Source: Isosphaeraceae bacterium
Lineage (GTDB): Bacteria > Planctomycetota > Planctomycetia > Isosphaerales > Isosphaeraceae
Assembly (NCBI GenBank): GCA_026004735.1
Contig: BPJS01000001.1
Coordinates: 2,615,641-2,679,640 of the forward strand
Reading direction: 5' to 3'
DNA length: 64,000 nucleotides
Position numbers and translations under genes: made by a program. How positions within the stretch are numbered: the first letter of the stretch is position 1; each line of letters starts with the position of its first letter. Of the stretch, positions 42,448 to 52,041 are shown piece by piece. The notes under the pieces were generated by a model. It saw only the letters and a program-made list of their open reading frames with translations, did no database searches and was not told the origin of the DNA.

Positions 42448-43893
42448 ATGGTTCCGAGCCGGCGAGCGTTGGGGGCGATGCTGGAGGCGTGTGGGACGCC
42501 GTTAGAGGGTCGGGCATTGGATCGGCTCTGGGCTTATCACGGCCTGCTGCGTGCGGCCAACGCCGAGCTCAATCTGACGCGGATTCACAATTTCGAGGCG
42601 ATGGTGCTGAAGCATTATGTGGATAGTCTGATGGTTTTGCGTTACGTCGACCTGCCCAGTCCGCTGGTCGACATGGGCAGTGGGCCGGGTTTGCCAGGGA
42701 TTCCGCTCAAGCTGGCGCGGCCCGAGGTGGAGATGATCTTGGCCGAGCCGCGGGGTGCTCGGGCGGAGTTTCTCCGTCGTGTGATTGCCGAGCTGGGGCT
42801 GACGGGCATTGAGGTTCATGCGGGGAAGGTGACTCCCCGGTACACCCGGCCGGTGCAGGGGGTGATCACGCGTGCGGTGGGGACGATCGCGACGACGCTG
42901 GGTCAGGTTTCCGGGTGTCTGGTTCCGGGCGGGCGGATGATTTTCATGAAGGGGCCGGAGTGCGACGCGGAGATCGAGGAAGCGCGGGCGGTGCTGGGGT
43001 CGAGTTATCGGTTGGTGGCGGATACGCCGTACACGCTGCCCAAGTCGCCGCATCGGCGGCGGCTGGTGGTGTACGAGCGGTTGGCGGCGGAGGTTCCGAT
43101 CGGGCCGATCCATGAAGGTCCGGTTCGGGAGATTGTCAGCGCGGCCAATCCGACGTTTCGCGATCTGGCCGAGCTGCTCAGCGGGCGGGGGATCCGGCGG
43201 CAGGGGCAGGGGCTGGTAGCGGGGCGTAAGGTTGTTGAGGAAGTACTCGAGCGGTTTGGCGATCGGATCGTGGCCTGGGTGACCGAGGGGCGTGGGCCAG
43301 CGCCGCCGGCCGGGGTTCCGGAAGGGACAGCGTGGCTTCGACTGGCGCCGGAACTGTTTCGGCAGTTGGACGTCTCGGGAACGCACGCGCCGCTGTTGGT
43401 GGTTCGGCTGCCCGAGATCGCGACGTTTTCGGCCGAAGCTCCGTGGCCTGAGGGCTGTACGCTGTTTGTCCCGTTTCAGGATCCGGAGAATGTCGGGGCG
43501 GTGTTGCGGTCGGCGGCGGCGTTTGGGGTCGCGCGGGTGGTACTCTTGAAGTCGGCGGCGCACCCGTTTCATCCCAAGGCGTTGCGAGCGGGAGGGACGG
43601 CGGCGTTTCAGGTCCGGCTGGAGGCGGGGCCGGCGTTGGATGAATTGGAAGCATGCCCGGTTCCCATGCTCGCGCTAGCGCCCGACGGCGAGCCGATCGA
43701 GACGGCGCGGTGGCCCGAGCGGTTCGGGCTGGTGGCCGGATTGGAGGGTCCGGGTTTGCCGGAGGGTGTGGAGATCGGCAGGCGGCTTCGGATTGCGATC
43801 TCCCGGGAGGTCGAATCGCTCAATGCGGCCACGGCCGTGGCGATCGCGCTCTATGCGTGGCGGTCAAGCCAGGGCGGATTAGGCCGAGGTTGA
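42448..43893 (+). CDS. rsmG: RsmG-SpoU fusion: 16S rRNA G527 methyltransferase plus TrmH/SpoU-type RNA 2'-O-methyltransferase
   Basis: 481 aa, about twice the normal length of RsmG. Residues 1-~210 are RsmG: NAELNLTRIHNFEAMVLKHYVDS, the SAM site LVDMGSGPGLPGIPLKLA, and GRMIFMKGP. From ~225 a complete SpoU enzyme follows. It has an N-terminal substrate-binding region (PTFRDLAELLSGRGIRRQGQGLVAGRKVVEEVL) and then the three SPOUT motifs: FQDPENVGAVLRSAAAFG (1), LVAGLEGPGLPEGV (2) and ISREVESLNAATAVAIALY (3). The reading frame is continuous. RsmG makes m7G527; the SpoU half would 2'-O-methylate another RNA. GGAGAG upstream of the ATG. Confidence 0.92.
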   Translation: MVPSRRALGAMLEACGTPLEGRALDRLWAYHGLLRAANAELNLTRIHNFEAMVLKHYVDSLMVLRYVDLPSPLVDMGSGPGLPGIPLKLARPEVEMILAEPRGARAEFLRRVIAELGLTGIEVHAGKVTPRYTRPVQGVITRAVGTIATTLGQVSGCLVPGGRMIFMKGPECDAEIEEARAVLGSSYRLVADTPYTLPKSPHRRRLVVYERLAAEVPIGPIHEGPVREIVSAANPTFRDLAELLSGRGIRRQGQGLVAGRKVVEEVLERFGDRIVAWVTEGRGPAPPAGVPEGTAWLRLAPELFRQLDVSGTHAPLLVVRLPEIATFSAEAPWPEGCTLFVPFQDPENVGAVLRSAAAFGVARVVLLKSAAHPFHPKALRAGGTAAFQVRLEAGPALDELEACPVPMLALAPDGEPIETARWPERFGLVAGLEGPGLPEGVEIGRRLRIAISREVESLNAATAVAIALYAWRSSQGGLGRG

Positions 43894-43915
43894 GGCGCCG
43901 GGATGGGAGACGGCT

Positions 43916-44431
43916 TCAATTCGGGCGGCCGATCTGGCCCAGGAGGTGGCCGAGTTCGGGGAGGATGAGCCGCTCCAGGGCGAGCGAGACCGCAGCGCGG
44001 GAGCCGGGCATGAGGAAGATCGGCGTCCGTCCCATGAGTCCTCCGCAGGCGCGGCTGAGCATGGCCGCCGGACCGATCTCGGCATAGCTGAGCATCCGAA
44101 ACAGCTCGCCGAAGCCGGGCAAGGGCTGGGTGAGCAAGGCGGCGACGGTTTCGACGGTCTGGTCGCGGGGGCTGACTCCGGTGCCGCCGGTGACCAAAAC
44201 GGCGTCGATGCCGGGGTCGTCGCGCCAGGCTTCGAGTTGGGGGCGGATCCGGGCGGGGTCGTCGGGCACAATGGCGCGGGCGGCGATCAGCATATCGGCG
44301 GCGGTAGCTAGCTCGACGATGCGGGCTCCCGAGGTGTCCGTCTCGATCGTGCGTGTGTCGGAGACAGTGAGTACGGCCAGACGGATCGTGGCGGGGGCCT
44401 GACTGCGGTGGCTGGAGACAGGATCGGTCAT
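43916..44431 (-). CDS. moaB: MoaB/MogA-like molybdenum cofactor biosynthesis protein
   Basis: 171 aa from the ATG at 44431; an ATG nine codons upstream is an alternative. The fold is recognised by IRLAVLTVSDTRTIETDTSG at the start, the molybdopterin-binding VLVTGGTGVSPRDQTVETV, and LMGRTPIFLMPGSRAAVSLALE near the end. These proteins adenylylate molybdopterin (MogA) or are its paralogue (MoaB). The extra N-terminal residues before IRLAV are typical of MoaB. No other moa/mog genes are nearby. Convergent with the RsmG fusion gene, 22 bases apart. Cytoplasmic. Confidence 0.92.
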   Translation of the reverse strand: MTDPVSSHRSQAPATIRLAVLTVSDTRTIETDTSGARIVELATAADMLIAARAIVPDDPARIRPQLEAWRDDPGIDAVLVTGGTGVSPRDQTVETVAALLTQPLPGFGELFRMLSYAEIGPAAMLSRACGGLMGRTPIFLMPGSRAAVSLALERLILPELGHLLGQIGRPN

Positions 44432-44546
44432 GCCGGAGCTGGAAAAGAGGAATGGCATTCGCGGGGGTTGTGCTGGCACTCTACAATGAAACAACTGGAA
44501 GCGCCGAGCGTGGAGTACGAGAGCCTCGTCCCGGGAGGCAGAGCCG

Positions 44547-45962
44547 ATGGGTCGATCCGGCGTGGCGCGGGCAGCGATGGTTGTGGGGCTGATGGTCCTG
44601 GCGGCTGGGGCCAGGGCCGATCGGATCGAGCTCCGAGGCGGCGGCGCGGTACGCGGGGTCGTGCTGCCGGCTGAGGGTGAAGTGAAGGGCGTGGTTCGGG
44701 TGCTGACGCCGACTTCCACCCGGCCGCTGGAGTTTCGCGCCGAGCAGGTTCGCGCGGTGGTTGCCGATCCGGCGGATCCGCTCCACGAGTACCTGAAGCG
44801 TTCGACGCGGGGGGGTCTGACAGGAGCCGAGCGGGTGGAGCTGGCCGAGTGGTGCGAGCAGAATGGGCTGAGCGGGCCGGCACAGATCGAGTACCGCCGG
44901 GCCTTGGAGGCCGACCCCGATCATCCGGTGGCGCGTAAGAAGCTGGGCTACGTCTTCCATAATGGGCGATGGTTGACCAGTGCGGAGCAAAAACGGGCGC
45001 AGGGGTTGGTTCTGTACAAGGGGAAGTGGCTCTCGCCGGAGGAGAAGGGTGAGCAAGAGCGGCGAGAGGCGTTCGGTGTGGCGCAGCGGGCCTGGATGCA
45101 GCGACTTGCCGAGATTCGCAGCCGCTGGCTCGGGCCGGACCCGGCTGCTCGGGAATCGGCCGAGGTCGAGTTGCTGGGGCTGCGTGATCCGGCAGCGGCG
45201 GCCCCTCTGGTGCGGGTCTTTGCGGGCGACGAACCGGCGGTGCGGCAGCGGGTGCCCCAGTGGCTCGGCGGGATCGCTGGAGCTGAGGCGCGCGAGGAGC
45301 TGATCGGGCTGGTGCTCCGGGAATCGAGCCACGACGTGCGGCAAGCGGCGTTGCGTGCACTGGATCGACGCCGCGAGCCGGAGACGGCCGTGCGGTTGAT
45401 CGAGGCGTTGCGATCCTCGGATCAGGTAGTCGTGAGCCGGGCGGCCTGGGCCTTGGGAGCGCTGGGTGTGACCGAGGCGATTCCGCGTTTGATCGCCGCG
45501 CTAGTCCGGGTGGAGAGTCAAACCGTGATGGAGCCTGGTCCGGGAGGGCCGGGCGGCGGGCTGGGGGTTGTGTTTGGGACGGTGGGACCAGGTCCGGTGA
45601 TCCCGGGCGGAGCGGCAGTCGGCGCGGTTCCCGGTGCGACGATCGGCGTCGGGCCGGTCTTCGCCGCGGGGCCGTCGGTGCCAATCCTGACCGGTCCCGT
45701 GGTAGGCAACGGGGTGGTGGCCTATGGCGCGACGTCGGTGCCGTTTGGGGCGTTCAGCGGATTTGCGACCGGCGGGGTCAATCCCAACGCGCCGGTGATC
45801 CGCGAGGTCACAAACGTTTACCGCAATGAGGAGGTTCGGCTGGCGTTGCGGACGCTGACGGGAGTCGATTTCGGGTTTGACCAGGCGGCGTGGCGGCGTT
45901 GGTTCAGCCGGGAGTTCCGCCCGACTGGTGCGGCCCCCGATCGGCGCGCTCCCCAGCCATGA
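44547..45962 (+). CDS. Secreted HEAT-repeat protein
   Basis: 471 aa. GGGAGG upstream of the ATG. A signal peptide (RAAMVVGLMVLAAGARA) is followed by a small beta domain (DRIELRGGGAVRGVV). Next comes a repeated motif in which HNGRWLTSAEQ and YKGKWLSPEEK are two copies of the 'xxGKWLSxEE' unit common in planctomycete proteins. HEAT repeats (~215-330) follow: LLGLRDPAAAAPLVRVFAG, REELIGLVLRESSHDVRQAALRAL and LIEALRSSDQVVVSRAAWALGALG. A Gly/Pro-rich linker and a short C-terminal block end the protein. HEAT arrays generally bind other proteins; no enzymatic function is seen. It overlaps the NDH-2 gene (ATGA). Confidence 0.8.
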   Translation: MGRSGVARAAMVVGLMVLAAGARADRIELRGGGAVRGVVLPAEGEVKGVVRVLTPTSTRPLEFRAEQVRAVVADPADPLHEYLKRSTRGGLTGAERVELAEWCEQNGLSGPAQIEYRRALEADPDHPVARKKLGYVFHNGRWLTSAEQKRAQGLVLYKGKWLSPEEKGEQERREAFGVAQRAWMQRLAEIRSRWLGPDPAARESAEVELLGLRDPAAAAPLVRVFAGDEPAVRQRVPQWLGGIAGAEAREELIGLVLRESSHDVRQAALRALDRRREPETAVRLIEALRSSDQVVVSRAAWALGALGVTEAIPRLIAALVRVESQTVMEPGPGGPGGGLGVVFGTVGPGPVIPGGAAVGAVPGATIGVGPVFAAGPSVPILTGPVVGNGVVAYGATSVPFGAFSGFATGGVNPNAPVIREVTNVYRNEEVRLALRTLTGVDFGFDQAAWRRWFSREFRPTGAAPDRRAPQP

Positions 45963-47299
45963 AGCCGGCTCCGCAGTGGCCCCGGGTCGTGATCGTGGGC
46001 GGGGGTTTTGCCGGTCTGGCAGCCGCCAAGACGCTCAAGCAAGCGCCGGTGTCGGTCACAGTCGTCGATCGGGCCAACCACCATCTCTTCCAACCGCTGC
46101 TCTACCAGGTGGCGACCGCCGCGCTCAATCCCAGCGACATCGCGGCGCCGATCCGCCGGATCCTACGGCATCAGGCGAATGCCCAGGTCCTGCTGGGAGA
46201 GGTGGTCGCGATCGATCGGGCGCGGCGGTGCGTTCAACTGACCGATGGAGAGCTGGAGTACGATCACTTGATCCTGGCCAGCGGAGCCACCCATTCCTAC
46301 TACGGTCAGGACCAGTGGGAAGAATCGGCACCCGGATTGAAGACAATCGAGGACGCCCTGGAGATCCGCCGGCGGGTGTTGCTGGCCTTCGAGCGTGCCG
46401 AGCGGGAGGATGACCCGGAGCGGCGGCGGGGGCTGCTGACATTCGTCATCGTCGGCGGCGGTGCCACCGGGGCGGAGCTGGCCGGGACGCTGACGATCGT
46501 CGCCCGCAAGACCCTGGCCCGGGATTTCCGCCGGATCGACCCGAGATCGGCCCGCGTCGTCCTGGTTGAGGCGGGCGAGCGGATCCTTTCCGGGTTCGAC
46601 CACGCCCTGTCCGAGAGCGCGCGGCGGCAGTTGGAGCGTATGGGAGTGGAGCTACGGATCGGCCAGCGTGTCACCGCGATCGACGCAAGCGGCGTCGAAC
46701 TGGGCCAGGAGCGGATCGAGGCGGCGACGGTCATCTGGGCGGCGGGGGCGGCAGGCTCGCCCCTGGCACGATCGCTGGGTGTGCCGCTCGACAGATCCGG
46801 GCGCGTGATCGTCGAGCCAGATTTGACGATTCCGGGCGATGAGCGGATCTCAGTCGTGGGTGATCTCATGCACCGGGAGCAGGATGGCCGGCTGGTGCCG
46901 GGGGTGGCGCCGGCGGCATTGCAGTCGGGGGTGTGGGCCGCGCGTAACGTCAGGCGGAGGCTGGAAGGAAGGCCGGCCGAGCCGTTCCGATACCGCGACA
47001 AGGGGATGCTCGCGACGCTCGGCCGGGCGGCCGCGGTAGCCCAACTCGGACGCTGGAAGTTTTCGGGCTATCCGGCGTGGCTGCTCTGGCTGTTTGTGCA
47101 CATCGTGTTTCTGATCGGCTTTCGCAATCGGGTGCTGGTGTTGATCCAGTGGGCGTGGACGTATTTCACCTACGACCGCGGGGCGCGGCTGATCACGGGA
47201 ACCTGGAGCGCGCGACCGGCTCAGCTCCGGCCGCCGGGCCGTGAGTCGACCGGTGGAGCCAGTCTGTCAACAGCCAAGCCGCGTGAAGGTCTCGGTTGA
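45959..47299 (+). CDS. Type II NADH dehydrogenase (NDH-2-like FAD oxidoreductase)
   Basis: 446 aa from the ATG at 45959, overlapping the previous stop as ATGA. Two dinucleotide-binding folds are visible: FAD at VVIVGGGFAGLAAAKTLKQ and NADH at TFVIVGGGATGAELAGTLTI. NHHLFQPLLYQVATAALNPSDIA is the signature of bacterial NDH-2, placed after the first fold. IWAAGAAGSPLARSLGV and ISVVGDLMH belong to the second FAD contact. A C-terminal hydrophobic helix (YPAWLLWLFVHIVFLIGF) anchors it to the membrane. NDH-2 passes electrons from NADH to quinone without pumping protons. Its pairing with the HEAT protein is unusual but probably only transcriptional. Confidence 0.93.
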   Translation: MKPAPQWPRVVIVGGGFAGLAAAKTLKQAPVSVTVVDRANHHLFQPLLYQVATAALNPSDIAAPIRRILRHQANAQVLLGEVVAIDRARRCVQLTDGELEYDHLILASGATHSYYGQDQWEESAPGLKTIEDALEIRRRVLLAFERAEREDDPERRRGLLTFVIVGGGATGAELAGTLTIVARKTLARDFRRIDPRSARVVLVEAGERILSGFDHALSESARRQLERMGVELRIGQRVTAIDASGVELGQERIEAATVIWAAGAAGSPLARSLGVPLDRSGRVIVEPDLTIPGDERISVVGDLMHREQDGRLVPGVAPAALQSGVWAARNVRRRLEGRPAEPFRYRDKGMLATLGRAAAVAQLGRWKFSGYPAWLLWLFVHIVFLIGFRNRVLVLIQWAWTYFTYDRGARLITGTWSARPAQLRPPGRESTGGASLSTAKPREGLG

Positions 47300-47313
47300 G
47301 CCCGTGCCCCGTC

Positions 47314-50300
47314 TTAGCTCCCCATGCGGCGTTCGCGGCGTTGCTCGCGCTTCAGACGGCGTTCTTCGCGTTTGCGGAGCTGTTCCTCGCGTTGGCGCTG
47401 CTGGCGGAGGGCACGTTCGGCCCGCGCGCGCTCGCGTTCGGCCGCGCGGGCCGCGAGTTCTTCGGGAGTGGGCGGCGGGCGATTGATGAGGTCGACCAAA
47501 GCGTCGAGGCTGCCCAAGCCCAGACCCTTCAACGAATCCAGGCTCATCCGGCCGAAGCTGCGGGCCAGGCCCTCGGCGTCGATCCTCGGATCGTCGAGCG
47601 TGCCCTCGATCGGGAAGTCGAGCCGAAGCGCCGGCGCGATCTGGTTGAAGACCGGCACGTCGCCAAACTGTTCGGAGGCCATCCCGACCCGGCCAAGCAG
47701 AGCCAGCGAGCGGTCGAATCCGACGGTTCCGGCCATCTCGATCCGAGCCACATCACCCAACGGCAGCGAAAAGCCGCGCTCGTGGATCAGGCCATCGCGA
47801 ATCGAGACCTGAACCGGCTGATCGAGCCGCAGCGTGCGGGGCGTCATCCGCAAGGCCTGGTAGACCTGCATCATGAGCGGTCCCGGGGCGAAGGCGACAT
47901 CCTCAAAGACGACCTCGCCTTCCAGGACCACTTCGTCGCGGGGGTCGGGTTCGAGAGGGATCACCGCCTCGCGGATCGAGGCCGAGACCGAGCCGCTGAT
48001 TCGACTGGTACGGTCGAGAACTGGCGCGACGTAAGCCAACACGCGGTGTGAGAGCTCCTCGTTGACGGCGGCGTTGTGGATCGAGGTTCCCTCGGTGAGA
48101 CGAAGGAACAGGCGGCCCTCGTCAGCGGTGACGATTTCCGGAACGAGCCGGAGCGAGCCGCCATTGAGGGTGGCCTCGATCGGGTCGAGGCCCCAGCGGC
48201 CCTGGCTCCACCAGACCCGGATCGGAGCGTCCTGGACCAACATGCCATAGGTATGAGCCGCGTTGATCGTCAGGCTGAGGTCGCCGGTGGTAGCGTCGAG
48301 CGGACCGGCGATCCGAAACCGGGCTGGCTCACCCCTCAGCTCCACTTCGGAGCCGAGGCTTTGCGCAAGCTGCGCGGAGAGCCGCGGCCAGCGTGGGTCG
48401 ATGGTTCCGGCCAGGTCGAGCGAGCGTGACGCCATCAGGTCGGTGATCGAACCGTGCGCTGAGATGCCCAAAGCGTCCGACTCGAAGGCCAGGCGATCGA
48501 GCTGGAGCGACCACAGCCCGGCGGACGACGCCAGCGATCCCTCCCACTGGGCGTGGGCCGGGCCGAGTTCGGTATCGCCGGCCGAGTCGTTGAGGATCAA
48601 CAGTGTCGGGGCTTCGAGTTGGCCGTCGATTCGGACCGGGCCGGCGGGGACGGGCGTCGCGGACAAGCGGAGTGATCCCTGAGCCTGAATCGGTCCGAAC
48701 TGACCGTCGAGGTCGAAGCGAAGTGCGGCGCTGGCGCGCCAGGCGTCGGTGCCGAGTCCAGTGAGCCGCAGGCCCTCCGCGTCGAGCATCAGCGGAGCGG
48801 CGGATTCGGAGTCAGGTCGGAGGATCAGGGTTTGGTCGGTAAACTCGCCCGAGGCCGCCAGCCAAGGGGCGGGACGTGGGGCTTCGGGCGTTCCCGCCGG
48901 GCCAAGCTCGATCCGCTCAATAACGACCCGGCCGGAGTCGGCCGGGCGGATTCGGGCCAATCCTTCGAGGCCGCCGCCGGCGAGGGTCGCGTTGAGCGTA
49001 TCCAGTCCGGCGGGGGTTCCGGGGGGAGAGACTGGGCCGGCCATCTCAGCCGCAAGGACCAGCGAGGTGGATCCAGGCGGTTGGGTCGGTGCGTCAGGCG
49101 CGGGCCCGGCGGCACCGAGTCCGGGAGCCGGGGGAGCCGGGACGGGGCCCGCGGCGGGGTCGGCAGCGCCGGGGTCTGGATGGACGACTCGAGCCAGTCC
49201 CGTCACCGTGGCATCGAGCCGCGCGAGGAAGCGATCTGCTTCCGCGCGCTTGTAGGAAGCGGTGAACTGGGCATCGCCGAGGGTCGCCGGGGTATTGGCG
49301 GGAAAGAGGGGAGCGAGCGACGAGCGGAGTTGCGTCAACTCGGCGCGGCCCGCCAGGGTAATGCCGCCGTCGAGGTGGCCCTGACCCTCAATGTCGACGG
49401 ACGGACCGGTGAGCTGAAACCGGTCGAGCGCGAAACCGTCGGGGGTTTGGGCCGCCTGGAGGTCGAGCCGGAGGGGAGCCTCGAGCGAGGCGACCGCGTC
49501 GCCTCGGAGTACGGTCAGGCCGCTCAGGTCAGCGGCGGCCCGGCAACGAAGTCCGGACTCGCCGAGCGGCTCGAGCGAGGCATTCCAGGTGGCCCGGCCG
49601 GCTTCGAGCGTCAGACCCGAGAGGCTGAGATCGGGGAGCTGCCTCATCAAGGCGGCCAGGTCGGCGTCACCCTGGATGACCGTGGCCGAACCAGTTCGCG
49701 GGGGGAGGCTGCCGGTGATCTCAAGGTAGGCCGAAGCGGTGCGGAGGATCAGTTGGCGCGCGTTCCAGTGCGGACCGGCTTGCGCCAGATCCCAGGTGGT
49801 TTCGACGCGGCCGAGCGAGACCGTGGACCCCAGACGCGCCGTTCCCCATTGGGTTTGCTCGCCGATGAGCTGGCCGGAGGAGATCCACTGGCCTGGTCGG
49901 CCGTTGGCCGAGAGCGAGCCGTCGAGCCGGGTTTGGAGCTGCTCCGCACCGTCGGTAGTGCGTACGGCAAGCGGCCATTCAGCCAGTTGGCAGCGAAACG
50001 AGAGGGTTTCGCCGGCGGGGTCTCCGGATCGGGTCAGGTGGCCCTCGAGCGACAGTGCACCCGGCTGGGGATGCTCGGCAGGAGCTTCAATTCCCTCAAT
50101 CGAGAAGCGGGTGGGCTGAGGTGCAGCGGGTCGGTCCAAGGCGAGCTGCAGGTCGCGGAGCTGGATCGGGGCGGCGAGTTCGGGCGAGTGGAGGGTGAGA
50201 GAACCGTCTTGGATCTCGATGGCCAGCGAGGACTGGGGGCCTCCTCCTAGGATTGGCGCGAGGGCTTCGGCCAGGTTGATGCGGCCGTCGGGGAGTCGTT

Positions 50301-50679
50301 CGATGTCGAGTCGGCCGCCGGGCATCCTCAAGAGGCCGAGCGCCGGGCGGCCGAAGAGGGCCTGCGTGAGGGAGCGGTCCCAGAGGGCCACGGACGCATC
50401 GACGATCGGCTTGCCCTGGGCATCGCGGAGGACGAAGCCGCGGAATCGGGTCGGGCCAAACCAGGACCAGGAGCTTTCGGCGATCTCGAGCGAAGCGGGA
50501 TTGAGGATCCGCGAGGCCTGCGCTGCCAGCCAGCGGGTTCCTTGAGGAGTGCCGAGCCACCAGGGAACCAGGGCGATTCCGAGAACGGCGAGGGCCAGCA
50601 GCCCCAAAAAGCCCAGCGCACATCGGCGTCCCAGGGCGCGAGGCCGGGCTTGGGTTGGCTCGGGACCGATCTGGCTCAT
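47314..50679 (-). CDS. Giant AsmA/DUF748-like envelope protein
   Basis: 1121 aa from the ATG at 50679, with GAGGAG nine bases upstream. A single N-terminal membrane anchor (CALGFLGLLALAVLGIALVPWWLG) precedes a long series of beta-rich repeats: SLEIAESSWSWFGPTRFRGF, then GGRLDIERLPDGRINLAEAL, LDLQAAQTPDGFALDRFQL. This is typical of AsmA-like proteins, which span the periplasm and are proposed to carry phospholipids between membranes. A Pro/Gly-rich loop lies at ~525-575. The last ~50 residues are a strongly basic charged helix (RERARAERALRQQRQREEQL...). It faces NDH-2 and has no obvious operon partner. Confidence 0.82.
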   Translation of the reverse strand: MSQIGPEPTQARPRALGRRCALGFLGLLALAVLGIALVPWWLGTPQGTRWLAAQASRILNPASLEIAESSWSWFGPTRFRGFVLRDAQGKPIVDASVALWDRSLTQALFGRPALGLLRMPGGRLDIERLPDGRINLAEALAPILGGGPQSSLAIEIQDGSLTLHSPELAAPIQLRDLQLALDRPAAPQPTRFSIEGIEAPAEHPQPGALSLEGHLTRSGDPAGETLSFRCQLAEWPLAVRTTDGAEQLQTRLDGSLSANGRPGQWISSGQLIGEQTQWGTARLGSTVSLGRVETTWDLAQAGPHWNARQLILRTASAYLEITGSLPPRTGSATVIQGDADLAALMRQLPDLSLSGLTLEAGRATWNASLEPLGESGLRCRAAADLSGLTVLRGDAVASLEAPLRLDLQAAQTPDGFALDRFQLTGPSVDIEGQGHLDGGITLAGRAELTQLRSSLAPLFPANTPATLGDAQFTASYKRAEADRFLARLDATVTGLARVVHPDPGAADPAAGPVPAPPAPGLGAAGPAPDAPTQPPGSTSLVLAAEMAGPVSPPGTPAGLDTLNATLAGGGLEGLARIRPADSGRVVIERIELGPAGTPEAPRPAPWLAASGEFTDQTLILRPDSESAAPLMLDAEGLRLTGLGTDAWRASAALRFDLDGQFGPIQAQGSLRLSATPVPAGPVRIDGQLEAPTLLILNDSAGDTELGPAHAQWEGSLASSAGLWSLQLDRLAFESDALGISAHGSITDLMASRSLDLAGTIDPRWPRLSAQLAQSLGSEVELRGEPARFRIAGPLDATTGDLSLTINAAHTYGMLVQDAPIRVWWSQGRWGLDPIEATLNGGSLRLVPEIVTADEGRLFLRLTEGTSIHNAAVNEELSHRVLAYVAPVLDRTSRISGSVSASIREAVIPLEPDPRDEVVLEGEVVFEDVAFAPGPLMMQVYQALRMTPRTLRLDQPVQVSIRDGLIHERGFSLPLGDVARIEMAGTVGFDRSLALLGRVGMASEQFGDVPVFNQIAPALRLDFPIEGTLDDPRIDAEGLARSFGRMSLDSLKGLGLGSLDALVDLINRPPPTPEELAARAAERERARAERALRQQRQREEQLRKREERRLKREQRRERRMGS

Positions 50680-50784
50680 GACGGCGGACTCCTCAAGATT
50701 TGCCCGATCGGAGTATTTTATCGGGTCATAGGCGTGCGCGGGGTGGGCTGACCGGTTGGGAGGCGGAAGGAGCCACGAGGGCCG

Positions 50785-52041
50785 ATGGAGGAAGCGGCGC
50801 GGACGGCCCGACTGGCCGGAATGATGGCGGGCGTTTATGGGGTTCAGGGGGCGTGGTGGCCGGTTCTGGCGCTCCATTTGAACGACCTGGGGGTGCCCGG
50901 CCGGGCGCGGGGGGCGATCTTTGGAACGTTGGCGATGGCGTCGTTGGTGACGCCGGTGATCGCCGGCCAGATTGCCGATCGGCGGCTTGCGGCGCAGCGG
51001 CTGCTGGCTTTGATTTATGCGCTGGGGACCGTCGTCCTGGTGATGCTCGCGCGGGGCTGGATACCGGCTGCGCCGCTGCCGCTATTTGTGACGTTTCTGG
51101 GTTACTGGTTGATGACAGCGCCGGCGAGCGGGCTAGCCAGCACGATCGCGTTTCGCAATCTGATGCGGCCGGCGGCTCAGTTTGGGCGGGTTCGGATGTG
51201 GGGGACCGTTGGCTGGATGGCCGCCGGCTGGGTGGTGACCGCGGTGATGGGGCTACGGAGCCAGACAAGCGCGGGGGTGGGGGCGTTCGAGGCATTTGGG
51301 GTTGCGGCAGTGGTTTCGGCGGCGTTGAGCCTCTACTGTTTGACGTTGCCGGATACGCCTCCGTGGCCCATTTCAGACCCGACGCGGCGGAAGGCCTGGG
51401 AACTGCCAGACGCATCGATCGGCGAGCTACTGCGGCGGCCCGGTGTCGGCGTACTGCTGGCCGTGGCGTTGGGAGTGAGTCTGACGACGCCGTTTGTCTA
51501 CCAGGTCGTGCCTGCCTATTTGCCGAGCCTGGGCCTGCCGCGGTCTTGGGTGGCGCTGGCCATGTCGCTGGGTCAGGTCTTGGAGATTGCGTCGCTGGCG
51601 GTCTTGCCGCGGCTCTTAGGGCGGCTAGGTTTTCGCCGGATGTTGATGGCCGGGATGAGCGCATGGGTGGCCTACCACGGGGTGATGACTCTGCGACCGC
51701 CGTTGGCGGTTGTGCTGGCGGCGTTGCCGATCCAGGGATTGGCCATCGCGCTGTTTCACATCGCGGCAGCGATGTATCTGGACCGTCAGGCACCGGCGGA
51801 GCGGCGGGCGACGACGCAGGGGCTGTATCTGATGACGACGACCGGTCTGGGGAATCTGCTGGGCAGCCTCCTGGGCGGGGAGATGGTGGAGCGGGTGGGG
51901 GGGGCAGCGGCCCCGGTCTTCGGCGTGCCGCTGGCGATCGATGCGGTGATGCTGGCCGTCTTCGTCGCCGGCTTCCCCAGAGAAGGTGATTCCCAGGCCG
52001 CTTCTGGCGGGGGGGAGAGCATCAGGGGTCGAGCCCGGTGA
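50785..52041 (+). CDS. MFS transporter (nucleoside/phenylpropionate-like subgroup)
   Basis: 418 aa with about 12 membrane helices. The first motif [25 protein letters not shown], then [21 protein letters not shown] (MFS motif A region, DRR), and [19 protein letters not shown] resemble the MFS_1-like/Nuc_H_symport subgroup: nucleoside-H+ symporters and HcaT-type 3-phenylpropionate carriers. [38 protein letters not shown] is characteristic of this group's second half. AAGGAG precedes the ATG. Convergent with a DUF1559 gene, overlapping by 20 bases. The transported solute is not determined. Confidence 0.9.
   Translation: MEEAARTARLAGMMAGVYGVQGAWWPVLALHLNDLGVPGRARGAIFGTLAMASLVTPVIAGQIADRRLAAQRLLALIYALGTVVLVMLARGWIPAAPLPLFVTFLGYWLMTAPASGLASTIAFRNLMRPAAQFGRVRMWGTVGWMAAGWVVTAVMGLRSQTSAGVGAFEAFGVAAVVSAALSLYCLTLPDTPPWPISDPTRRKAWELPDASIGELLRRPGVGVLLAVALGVSLTTPFVYQVVPAYLPSLGLPRSWVALAMSLGQVLEIASLAVLPRLLGRLGFRRMLMAGMSAWVAYHGVMTLRPPLAVVLAALPIQGLAIALFHIAAAMYLDRQAPAERRATTQGLYLMTTTGLGNLLGSLLGGEMVERVGGAAAPVFGVPLAIDAVMLAVFVAGFPREGDSQAASGGGESIRGRAR

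Noticed and set aside
44428..45684. Minus-strand Pro/Arg-rich frame opposite the HEAT-repeat gene
   Set aside because: Low-complexity shadow; the HEAT-repeat protein has a signal peptide, SD and structured repeats.
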